This document shows positions 28,901 to 35,967 of a DNA stretch of 64,000 bases, in pieces. The DNA comes from Sphingobacteriales bacterium (GTDB lineage: Bacteria > Bacteroidota > Bacteroidia > Chitinophagales > Chitinophagaceae), in contig JACQDV010000002.1 of the NCBI GenBank assembly GCA_016200915.1, forward strand, positions 124,001-188,000, read 5' to 3'. The stretch's first letter is position 1. Each line of letters starts with the position of its first letter. Under the pieces are notes generated by a model, which had not been told where the DNA came from, made no database searches, and worked only from the letters and a program-made list of their open reading frames with translations. Both the position numbers and the translations under genes were made by a program.

Positions 28901-28908
28901 CAAATTTA
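28901..28908 (-). promoter_or_regulatory. Candidate -7 element for leuA
   Basis: TAAATTTG on the minus strand matches TAnnTTTG exactly, about 80 bp before leuA. No TTG at a good -33 spacing was found. Confidence 0.4.
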
Positions 28909-29021
28909 CCTAAAATAACGCTGCTGCTGAAGTTAAAATAGACTTTCTTCTACACCAGCTATAAGGCCCTAAAATCACTGAAACCCTTTACCAGTAAGGA
29001 TTTTGGTCAAATTAAATTACG

Positions 29022-30572
29022 ATGCCCAACAGGAGGACAGATGAGTTGTTTCAATTAATAAAATCGCTTGAAAAAGCGGAGAAACGAAACTTTAAATTGT
29101 TCGTAAAACGCAACTCTGCCACCAGCGATATGAAGATTATTCAGCTCTTTGATGCGCTGGATAAGATGAAGGAGTATGACGAACAGTTGTTATTAAAAAA
29201 CAAAAGCATTAAGAAACAACAACTTTCCAATTTAAAAGCTCATTTATACAAACAAATACTTGCGAGTGTTCGTATCTTAAAAGATGAACACAACATCGAG
29301 CTGCAGTTGCATGAGCAGATGGATTATGCCCGGATTTTATTTAACAAAGGGCTTTACCTGCAAACGCTGAAAATTATTGATAAGATAAAAGAAAATGCCC
29401 GGTCGCATAACCAGCATACCTTTTTACTGCAGGCATTAATATTTGAAAAAAAGATTGAAGCGCTTTACATCACCCGCAGCATGGAGAACCGTGCCGAATT
29501 ACTGGCAAATGAAGTAGATGATGTGGATGACCGTATTGCTATGATTGGAAAACTTTCCAATCTTTCGTTACAGTTGTATGGCTGGTATATCAAACATGGC
29601 CATGCAAGGAATAAAAAAGATGAAGATGCTATCAAACGATTCTTCCAGGCTGGCTTGCCAACTAATGTAAAATCATTTACCGGTTTTTATGAGAAGATGT
29701 ATTTGTACCAAAGCTATAGCTGGTATGGATTTATTCTGCAGGATTTAATTATGTACTACCGCTACACACAAAAATGGGTTGACCTGTTTGAACAGGAACC
29801 ATCTATGAAAAAAGTGGAAGCACAGTATTATATTAAGGGTTTGCACAATTTGCTGAATGCACATTTCCTGTTGCAGAACATACGAAAGTTTGATGAGATG
29901 CTGCATCAGTTTGAAAACTTTTACCGCAGCAAAGAAGGAAATGCCAATGATAATAATCGTGTGCAAACATTCATGTACCTGTATGTAGCCAAAATCAACA
30001 AACATTTTTTAGAAGGAAGTTTTACGCAGGGATTAAAACTGGTTCCCCATTTAGAAGAGAAGCTGGATGAGTTTGAAACTAAATTAGATTTACACCGTAT
30101 ATTAGTTTTCTACTATAAAATCGCCTGTTTATATTTTGGCAGCGGTAACAATGAAAAAGCAATTGACTATCTCAATAAAGTAATCCAGTGGAAGATTGAT
30201 TTGCGTACCGATTTACAATGTTATGCGAGGTTACTTCACCTTATTGCACATTTTGAAATGGGCAATTACGATATACTGGAGCATTTGATAAAATCCGTTT
30301 ATCGTTTTATGGCGAAGATGGAAAACCTGAGTGTGGTGGAAGAAGAAATATTTAAGTTCATCCGCAAATCATTTCATTTGAATCCCAAACAATTTAAAGA
30401 TGCTTTTACTTCGTTGAGAGAGAAGTTAAAGAAGTATGAAGACAATCCATTAGAAAGCCGTTCCTTTATGTACCTTGATATTATTTCCTGGTTAGAGAGT
30501 AAGATTGAGAATGTGCCGGTGCAGGATATTATTAAGGACAAATATTTGAAAAGAGAGAAGAATAAGAAATGA
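29022..30572 (+). CDS. Hypothetical helical-repeat protein
   Basis: 516 residues, no signal peptide or membrane segment. The first ~85 residues are highly charged (MPNRRTDELFQLIKSLEKAEKR...), then a long all-helical region with TPR-like helix pairs, for example LYLQTLKIIDKIKENARSH and NNEKAIDYLNKVIQWKID near residue 370-390. The C terminus is Lys-rich. I recognise no catalytic motif. It is monocistronic, divergent from leuA and convergent with the small membrane gene that follows. Probably a cytosolic scaffold or regulatory protein; function unknown. Confidence 0.75.
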   Translation: MPNRRTDELFQLIKSLEKAEKRNFKLFVKRNSATSDMKIIQLFDALDKMKEYDEQLLLKNKSIKKQQLSNLKAHLYKQILASVRILKDEHNIELQLHEQMDYARILFNKGLYLQTLKIIDKIKENARSHNQHTFLLQALIFEKKIEALYITRSMENRAELLANEVDDVDDRIAMIGKLSNLSLQLYGWYIKHGHARNKKDEDAIKRFFQAGLPTNVKSFTGFYEKMYLYQSYSWYGFILQDLIMYYRYTQKWVDLFEQEPSMKKVEAQYYIKGLHNLLNAHFLLQNIRKFDEMLHQFENFYRSKEGNANDNNRVQTFMYLYVAKINKHFLEGSFTQGLKLVPHLEEKLDEFETKLDLHRILVFYYKIACLYFGSGNNEKAIDYLNKVIQWKIDLRTDLQCYARLLHLIAHFEMGNYDILEHLIKSVYRFMAKMENLSVVEEEIFKFIRKSFHLNPKQFKDAFTSLREKLKKYEDNPLESRSFMYLDIISWLESKIENVPVQDIIKDKYLKREKNKK

Positions 30573-30863
30573 TTAAAAATTTTCAAACCTCTTTTCCACT
30601 ACAATTACTTGATAAAAAAAGATTATAAAAATTAAATAGAGAATAATCAACAAAGTGTTTATCGTTTTTTTATTAAAAACCCCTGATTCCTTTGCTGTTT
30701 TCGAATTATATGGCAGTATATATTTGAAAGCATTGAATGGAATAAAAAATTTAAGGAACTCTATAATCGGGTTTTTGTCTGGGGCTTCTACTTTATTTTG
30801 GATGAAAATTTTAACCCCAAGCACAATAGCACCCAAGGCACAAATAAATTGAAGTTTTTGCAT
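30573..30863 (-). CDS. Small two-segment membrane protein, unknown
   Basis: 96 residues with a hydrophobic N-terminal segment (about 4-21, LQFICALGAIVLGVKIF) and a second one near the C terminus (about 68-88, NTLLIILYLIFIIFFYQ). Between them is a polar stretch with KAPDKNP-like and FNKKT sequence. It ends one base after the convergent upstream gene. Codon pattern and membrane layout suggest a real gene, but it has no recognised family and starts near no clear promoter. Confidence 0.5.
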   Translation of the reverse strand: MQKLQFICALGAIVLGVKIFIQNKVEAPDKNPIIEFLKFFIPFNAFKYILPYNSKTAKESGVFNKKTINTLLIILYLIFIIFFYQVIVVEKRFENF

Positions 30864-30896
30864 ATGATAAATATTTAGGATTAAAATTATCCGATA

Positions 30897-32219
30897 TTAA
30901 TTGCTTAATAAAATGTTTTCATTCCAAAACGTAAACTCACCCATCTCTTTATCCATCATAGCCACAATATTATCATTACAGAGATTGCCAATACTTCCTT
31001 CATGTGTGTGATTAATTTTTTTCTCAGGATTAAACTGCCCGGCTTCAATCATCATTCCCACTTGTTTATATGCTTCCCGAAAAGGAACACCGGATAATGC
31101 CAGTTTGTTCACTTCTTCCACACTAAACAAGTATTTATACAAATCATTTTCCAGTATATCTTCCTTCACTTTCATATTGCTCAGCATCAGTTGCATCATA
31201 TCCATACAACTACGAATTTTTTCAAAAGCGGGAAAAAGTTGTTCTTTCAATAATTGAAAATCCCTATGATAACCGGAAGGAAGATTATTAGCAACGAAAG
31301 CAATCTCATTAGGTAATGCCTGCAGTTGATTGCATTTTGCTCTTATTAATTCAAAAACATCAGGATTCTTTTTATGCGGCATGATACTGCTGCCTGTTGT
31401 CAGTTCATCGGGGAAAGAAATGAAACCAAAGTTCTGGTTCATATACAAACAGCAATCATAAGCCAGTTTGCTTAATGTAGCTGCGGTGTTGCTGATGGAT
31501 TGTGCTACAATTCTTTCACTCTTACCACGACTCATTTGTGCTGCTACCACATTGTAGTTGGGCGATTCAAAGCCCAGCAGTTGAGTGGTCAATGTCCGGT
31601 TCAAAGGAAAAGATGAACCATAACCTGCCGCTGAACCTAATGGATTTTTATTTACTACTTTATACGCCGACTGAAAACTGATGACATCATCCACCAAACT
31701 TTCTGCATAAGCCCCCAGCCACAAACCGAAGGAAGAAGGCATGGCAATTTGTAAATGCGTATAACCGGGTAATAAAATATTTTTATGCTTTTCGCTTAAT
31801 TCAATCAGTAAATCGAATAATGACTTAGCAGACTGTACAGTTTTTTCAATCTCCGCTCTTAAAAACAATTTTATATCTACCAGCACCTGGTCATTACGGC
31901 TTCTTCCGCTGTGTATCTTCTTTCCCACTTCACCTAACCGTTGAGTGAGTAATAGTTCTATCTGAGAATGGATATCCTCCACCTCATTTTGAATTCTGAA
32001 TGCTGAATTTTGAATTTCTGAATATATTGACTGAAGCTCTTTGACCAGTATTCTTTTCTCATCAGCAGTTAACAAACCAATCGTCTCCAGCATGGTAACA
32101 TGAGCGATGGAACCAAGCACATCGTACTTAGCCAGGTACAAATCCATCTCCTTATCATTTCCCACAGTAAATTTTTCTACTGCGTCAGATACTGTTGTAT
32201 TCTTTTGCCAGAGCTTCAT
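30897..32219 (-). CDS. argH: Argininosuccinate lyase
   Basis: Splits argininosuccinate to arginine and fumarate. Signature GSSIMPHKKNPDVFEL (about residues 278-293), EDIHSQIE and KIHSGRSRNDQVLVD are present. 440 residues is slightly short of the usual ~460. Residues about 66-80 (SEIQNSAFRIQNEV) are encoded by a 7-bp-period array and look inserted or substituted in a surface loop. Last gene of the arg operon, separated from argE by a four-helix-bundle cassette. Confidence 0.94.
   Translation of the reverse strand: MKLWQKNTTVSDAVEKFTVGNDKEMDLYLAKYDVLGSIAHVTMLETIGLLTADEKRILVKELQSIYSEIQNSAFRIQNEVEDIHSQIELLLTQRLGEVGKKIHSGRSRNDQVLVDIKLFLRAEIEKTVQSAKSLFDLLIELSEKHKNILLPGYTHLQIAMPSSFGLWLGAYAESLVDDVISFQSAYKVVNKNPLGSAAGYGSSFPLNRTLTTQLLGFESPNYNVVAAQMSRGKSERIVAQSISNTAATLSKLAYDCCLYMNQNFGFISFPDELTTGSSIMPHKKNPDVFELIRAKCNQLQALPNEIAFVANNLPSGYHRDFQLLKEQLFPAFEKIRSCMDMMQLMLSNMKVKEDILENDLYKYLFSVEEVNKLALSGVPFREAYKQVGMMIEAGQFNPEKKINHTHEGSIGNLCNDNIVAMMDKEMGEFTFWNENILLSN
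31986..32021 (-). repeat. Heptamer array inside argH
   Basis: Units ATTTTGA, ATTCTGA, ATGCTGA, ATTTTGA, then an 8-bp ATTTCTGA. In frame within argH, encoding the repeated IQN motif. Confidence 0.65.
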
Positions 32220-32226
32220 AATTGTT

Positions 32227-32680
32227 GTTTCAGGTTACCAGTTTCAGGTTTCAGGGTTTGGAAATTCGTTCCAGTTTTCCTCAACCCATTGGACATACTT
32301 ATTTATTTTCTTACTTACCGTATCATAATCATTTTTCAGTCTGATATACAAAGCCTCATCTTTTAATGAGCCAGTTTCAAATAAGAAATCAAGGTGCAGA
32401 ATTGTTTCATCGGTTTCAGCATGACTATAAACAAGATACTTGATAAAATCAGCTTTATATCTTCTGCGTCCATAGCCTTCTACTATCATTGCCGTTACCG
32501 ATTTAGCAGAACGCCTTGCCTGCCCACCTTCTTCAAATAATTCAAACTTAGGCAAAGACATTGTCATTTTATGAATCTCAATGGCAAGCCGTTTTGACTC
32601 CCTGTAAATTTCAAGGTCTCTGTAACTTTTCATACGCTTTAGTTTAACCTGCAACCGGAAACTTGTAACCGGTAACTAAT
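32227..32680 (-). mobile_element. Four-helix-bundle cassette 1 with heptamer inverted repeats
   Basis: The left end reads GTTTCAG, GTTACCA, GTTTCAG, GTTTCAG. The right end, reverse-complemented, reads GTTACCG, GTTACAA, GTTTCCG, GTTGCAG: 23 of 28 positions agree. Between them lies one four-helix-bundle gene. The unit fills the argE-argH junction: the argE stop and the cassette gene stop both lie in the arrays, and argH starts 8 bp beyond. No target duplication is obvious. Mobility is inferred from architecture. Confidence 0.6.
32244..32633 (-). CDS. Four-helix-bundle protein (23S rRNA intervening-sequence protein family)
   Basis: 129 residues from MKSYRDLEIYRESKRLA. The family core is visible: QARRSAKSVTAMIVEGYGRR (about 37-56), then FIKYLVYSHAETDETILHLDF. 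Family members were first seen in intervening sequences of 23S rRNA and are related to the Avd accessory protein of diversity-generating retroelements; a nucleic-acid-binding role is suspected, not shown. The start 7 codons inside the longest frame is chosen because the upstream part is repeat sequence. Last residues (FPNPET) come from the array. Unrelated in function to the arg genes around it. Confidence 0.85.
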   Translation of the reverse strand: MKSYRDLEIYRESKRLAIEIHKMTMSLPKFELFEEGGQARRSAKSVTAMIVEGYGRRRYKADFIKYLVYSHAETDETILHLDFLFETGSLKDEALYIRLKNDYDTVSKKINKYVQWVEENWNEFPNPET

Positions 32681-33749
32681 GCAGCAATTGATTTAATAGC
32701 CGAATGTACAAATCAATTCCATTCTTTATTTCATCTATATAAATAGATTCATCTGCTGTATGACTTCTTGCACTGTCACCGGGACCTATCTTTAACGCCG
32801 GGAAAGGCATCAATGCTTTATCTGATGTGGTGGGTGAGCCGTAAAAGTTTCTTCCCAGTTTAATTCCTGATTTTATCAATGGATGTTCTAATGATATGGA
32901 AGATGAACGCAACCGAGTGCTTCTGGGCTTCACCGCACTTTGAATATGCTGCTTTACTGTTTCGATAATCTCCTCATGAGTATATAATTCATTCACCCGC
33001 ACATCAATTACAAATTTGCATTGGGCCGGCACCACATTATGTTGTTTGTTATCTGTTTCAATAACTGTTACACTCATCTTTACTGGCCCGAGTAAGTCAG
33101 ATACCTTTGAAAACTTATATGACGAAATCCACTCAATATCTTTTACCACTTTATACAAAGCATTTTCTCCCTCTTCTCTTGCCGCATGTCCTGCTTTTCC
33201 ATAGGCAATACAATCTAATACCAGCAATCCTTTTTCAGCAATGGCCATTTGCATTTGCGTTGGTTCACCAACAATAGCACAATCAACCTTTCCTAATTCA
33301 GGTAATAATGCTTCAATCCCACCAGTACCGCTTATCTCTTCTTCTGCAGTTGCTGCAATGATGAGATTATAGTTCAAATCCTGTTTATCATAATAATATA
33401 AGAAAGTAGCTATCAAACTCACTAAAGAACCTCCGGCATCATTACTTCCCAGGCCAAATAATTTTCCATCTTTTTCTATTGGAGAAAACGGATCGAGTGT
33501 ATATCCTTTGTTGGGCTTTACGGTATCATGATGTGAATTGAGAAGAATAGTTGGTTTAGCTGAATCGTAAAACTTATTCTTTGCCCACACATTATTCCCC
33601 GAACGATAATGTGCAATACCTCTCTCTCCAAGAAAACGGCAGATAATACCTGCTGTTTGGTCTTCTTCTTTACTGAAAGATGGAGTAGCAATCAGTTCCT
33701 TTAACAGACTGATTGCAGAAGATTGTAATATCGTTAAGCTATCACTCAT
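32676..33749 (-). CDS. argE: N-acyl-ornithine deacylase, M20 family
   Basis: Zinc peptidase-fold enzyme releasing ornithine (or citrulline) from its N-acyl form. Metal motifs LNSHHDTVKPNKGYTLDP, GSNDAGGSLVSL and ATAEEEISGTGGIE are in order, followed by GEPTQMQMAIAEKG. The ATG chosen (MSDSLTIL) overlaps the argB stop by 8 nt (ATGAGTGA), a translational-coupling layout; a start 9 codons earlier is less likely. About 357 residues. Given argF' next door the natural substrate is probably N-acyl-citrulline. The TAG stop lies in a heptamer array. Confidence 0.88.
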   Translation of the reverse strand: MSDSLTILQSSAISLLKELIATPSFSKEEDQTAGIICRFLGERGIAHYRSGNNVWAKNKFYDSAKPTILLNSHHDTVKPNKGYTLDPFSPIEKDGKLFGLGSNDAGGSLVSLIATFLYYYDKQDLNYNLIIAATAEEEISGTGGIEALLPELGKVDCAIVGEPTQMQMAIAEKGLLVLDCIAYGKAGHAAREEGENALYKVVKDIEWISSYKFSKVSDLLGPVKMSVTVIETDNKQHNVVPAQCKFVIDVRVNELYTHEEIIETVKQHIQSAVKPRSTRLRSSSISLEHPLIKSGIKLGRNFYGSPTTSDKALMPFPALKIGPGDSARSHTADESIYIDEIKNGIDLYIRLLNQLLH

Positions 33750-34554
33750 TGACGATACTTGTTCCACTGGTGCCATTGATTAATTCTAACAAATTCTCTG
33801 CCTTACCAATAATTACTTTCTTAACACCGCTATTCAATGCAGCAAAAGCATTATCCAATTTTGGAATCATGCCGGCAAATATTTTACTCCCAACCCCTGA
33901 AGGGGAGTCAGGGTTTTTTAGTTGTTGATAATATTCCCAATTCAATTGTTTAATAAGGGTTGATTCGTCATTTATATCCAGCAACACACCTGCTTTTTCA
34001 AAGGAGTAAATCAATTGCACTTCATAAACCGTGCTCAATACTTTGGCCACTTCCTGCGCCATAGTATCAGCATTGGTATTTAAAATTTGTCCCTTACCAT
34101 CGTGTGTCAAAGGAGCAATGACAGGTATTAAATTATTATCTAACAAAATTTGCCAACTGCCAACTGTCAACTGTGAACTTTCAACATCCCCCACAAAACC
34201 ATAATCAATTTCTTGCACTGGTCTTTTTGTTGCCGGAATCAAATTCGCATCAGCACCGGTAACACCAACAGCATTACAACCATTGGCCTGCAATTGTGCT
34301 ACAATTTTTTTATTTACCAGTCCGCCATACACCATCGTCACTACATCAATCGTTTCTGCATCTGTTATTCTTCTTCCATCCACGTATTTTGATTCCATGC
34401 CTAACTTATCACCAATTTTTGTCGCTACTTTACCTCCACCATGAATCAAAATTTTTCTTCCATTCAGTTGTGCAAATGATTGTAAGAATGAAGAAAGTTT
34501 ATTTTCATCATCAACGATATTCCCTCCAATCTTTATTACAAACAATAACTCCAT
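33742..34554 (-). CDS. argB: N-acylglutamate kinase
   Basis: Amino-acid kinase family; phosphorylates N-acetyl- or N-succinylglutamate. N-terminal VIKIGGNIVDDE and KILIHGGGKVATKIGDKLG bind ATP, DANLIPATKRPV and LNTNADTMAQEVAKVL follow. 270 residues. Two stretches look repeat-derived: SSQLTVGSWQ from a heptamer array, and NPDSPSGVGSKI from a C/G palindrome in the loop before AGMIPKLDNAFAAL. Both keep frame. Overlaps argE by 8 nt; 7 bp downstream of argF'. Confidence 0.92.
   Translation of the reverse strand: MELLFVIKIGGNIVDDENKLSSFLQSFAQLNGRKILIHGGGKVATKIGDKLGMESKYVDGRRITDAETIDVVTMVYGGLVNKKIVAQLQANGCNAVGVTGADANLIPATKRPVQEIDYGFVGDVESSQLTVGSWQILLDNNLIPVIAPLTHDGKGQILNTNADTMAQEVAKVLSTVYEVQLIYSFEKAGVLLDINDESTLIKQLNWEYYQQLKNPDSPSGVGSKIFAGMIPKLDNAFAALNSGVKKVIIGKAENLLELINGTSGTSIVNE
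33886..33914 (-). repeat. Short C-rich/G-rich palindrome inside argB
   Basis: The stretch ACTCCCAACCCCTGAAGGGG and the GAGTCAGGG after it contain the CCCCT-GA-AGGGG stem. It encodes the NPDSPSGVG segment in a surface loop and resembles the intergenic palindrome at 19974-20001. Confidence 0.5.
34152..34186 (-). repeat. Heptamer array inside argB
   Basis: Units GCCAACT, GCCAACT, GTCAACT, GTGAACT, TTCAACA. Same word type as the first half of the lpxB array (GTTGACA, GTTGGCG). Confidence 0.65.
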
Positions 34555-34586
34555 TCAACATTCATCGTTTAGCATTCAAAATTTCA
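34552..34586. repeat. Heptamer array at the argB-argF' junction
   Basis: Units CATTCAA, CATTCAT, CGTTTAG, CATTCAA, AATTTCA; it holds the argF' TGA stop and the argB start region. Confidence 0.6.
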
Positions 34587-35533
34587 CTCAGCACCGCCTG
34601 TGCAGCCCACACCCTGTTAGATGCTTCCTGTGTTACAATGCTGCCGGCACTGTCTAATATCTCATCACTCAGTTCTACATTTCTTCTTACCGGCAAACAG
34701 TGCATCACTTTAGCGTTATTGGTCAGCTTCAATTTTTTTTGTGTCAGCATCCACTCGGGGTCATTACAATAAATCTTTCCGTAATCATTAAAAGTGCTCC
34801 AGTTTTTTACATACAGATAATCAGCATCTTTCAATGCTTCATCCTGGTTATGTGTAATGGTAGCTCCTTTAGTGAATTGTTCAGCCAGTTCATATTCTTC
34901 CGGGTGAGTGATTACAAAATCAGCTTCTCCCCATGCATTAATCCATTGAGAAAAACTATTGGCCACACATTGCGGCAAAGGCTTTACGTGTGGTGCCCAT
35001 GTGAGAACAATTTTAGGTTTATGGTTTGTGGTTTGTGGTTTGTGGTTTTCACATTCGGTGATAGTAATTACATCTGTCAAACTTTGTAATGGATGTAACG
35101 TAGCACTTTCCAAACTCACCACCGGAATACCAGCGTACTTTATAAATTGTTTAATGTACAATTCGCTGTAATCATCTTCCCTGTTTTTTAAAGAAGGAAA
35201 AGTTCTTATTGCCAGTACATCAAAATATTTCCCCATGATTGGTGCTGCATCTTTTACATGCTCCACTGTATTACCGCTCATGATGGCTTCTTCTTCAAAC
35301 TCCAGTGCCCAGCCTTCGCTTCCCACATTGAAGATGATCGCTTCCATTCCCAGGTTCTGTGCAGCAATTTGTGTACTCAGCCTCGTACGCATACTCGGAT
35401 TAAGAAATAAACAACCAATGCGTTTATTTGCACCCAGCGTTTTATCCTTAAACGGATTAGCTTTATACTCCAATGCTTTTTCAACCAAAGCATTGATATT
35501 GCTTACATCATGAACGGAAATAAAATTCTTCAT
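34562..35533 (-). CDS. argF': N-succinylornithine (or N-acetylornithine) carbamoyltransferase
   Basis: Carbamoylates the acylated ornithine, the Bacteroidota variant of the pathway. Carbamoyl-phosphate motif FLNPSMRTRLSTQ (about 43-55), HPLQSLTDVITI and MHCLPVRRNVELSDE near 275-290. In the 80s/90s loop (SGNTVEHVKDAA) residue 90 is Val at the place where, as I recall, the Bacteroides enzyme has Pro and the acetyl-specific Xanthomonas enzyme has Glu, which argues for succinyl-type specificity. Residues NHKPQTTNHKPK after TITECE are encoded by a heptamer array. 323 residues. Confidence 0.9.
   Translation of the reverse strand: MKNFISVHDVSNINALVEKALEYKANPFKDKTLGANKRIGCLFLNPSMRTRLSTQIAAQNLGMEAIIFNVGSEGWALEFEEEAIMSGNTVEHVKDAAPIMGKYFDVLAIRTFPSLKNREDDYSELYIKQFIKYAGIPVVSLESATLHPLQSLTDVITITECENHKPQTTNHKPKIVLTWAPHVKPLPQCVANSFSQWINAWGEADFVITHPEEYELAEQFTKGATITHNQDEALKDADYLYVKNWSTFNDYGKIYCNDPEWMLTQKKLKLTNNAKVMHCLPVRRNVELSDEILDSAGSIVTQEASNRVWAAQAVLSEILNAKR
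35016..35050 (-). repeat. Heptamer array inside argF'
   Basis: Units GGTTTAT, GGTTTGT, GGTTTGT, GGTTTGT, GGTTTTC. In frame; encodes the NHKPQTTNHKPK stretch between two conserved segments. Confidence 0.7.
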
Positions 35534-35536
35534 ATT

Positions 35537-35967
35537 ATGCTAAATGCGGAATGCTTAACGCATAACGCTTTATTTGTCTTTTCTGATTGATTTTATAAGG
35601 TTAATCAATTTTGCTTTTACTTCATTTAAAAGTTCAGTAAATGCCTCGTAACTTTTCTTTGAAATAAAGTTAAGTTCAAAAGTCAGCAACCCACAGTACT
35701 CTGCTTCATGAGCTGAACCTAATGCCATATCAAGAAAGTGAGCAAAATCACTATCCGTTTTCCTGCCACAACCTTCTACAATATTCAATGGCACTGAATA
35801 TGATGCTCTCTTTAATTGTGATGCTAATTCATATTGTTCGGATTTTGGGAACTGAGGCAACAATTCTTTATAAACAAATAAAACCAACTCATGTGATTTC
35901 ACCCAAACCTCATATTTTTTATAATCTCTCATGGCATTAAGCATTAAGCATTCTGCATTGAGCCTTC
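35537..35967 (-). mobile_element. Four-helix-bundle cassette 2 with heptamer inverted repeats
   Basis: Left end ATGCTAA, ATGCGGA, ATGCTTA, ACGCATA, ACGCTTT. The right end, reverse-complemented, reads AGGCTCA, ATGCAGA, ATGCTTA, ATGCTTA, ATGCC: about 26 of 33 positions agree. One four-helix-bundle gene lies between. The argD stop is inside the right array and argF' starts 4 bp past the left array. Same architecture as cassette 1 but with different heptamer words, so an independent event. Confidence 0.6.
35570..35932 (-). CDS. Four-helix-bundle protein (23S rRNA intervening-sequence protein family)
   Basis: 120 residues from MRDYKKYEVWVKSHELV. Family core QLKRASYSVPLNIVEGCGRK (about 40-59), then DFAHFLDMALGSAHEAEY. 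It shares the RR/KR-A-S-V-IVEG-GR pattern and the following DF motif with the other cassette gene but is otherwise distant, so the two are not a recent tandem copy. The first four codons of the longest frame are repeat sequence and were dropped. Its TAA stop lies in the left array. Function in the cell unknown. Confidence 0.85.
   Translation of the reverse strand: MRDYKKYEVWVKSHELVLFVYKELLPQFPKSEQYELASQLKRASYSVPLNIVEGCGRKTDSDFAHFLDMALGSAHEAEYCGLLTFELNFISKKSYEAFTELLNEVKAKLINLIKSIRKDK

Noticed and set aside
34296-34772. 158-residue plus-strand frame across argB and argF'
   Set aside because: Antisense shadow of two well-supported genes; no start signal or family pattern.
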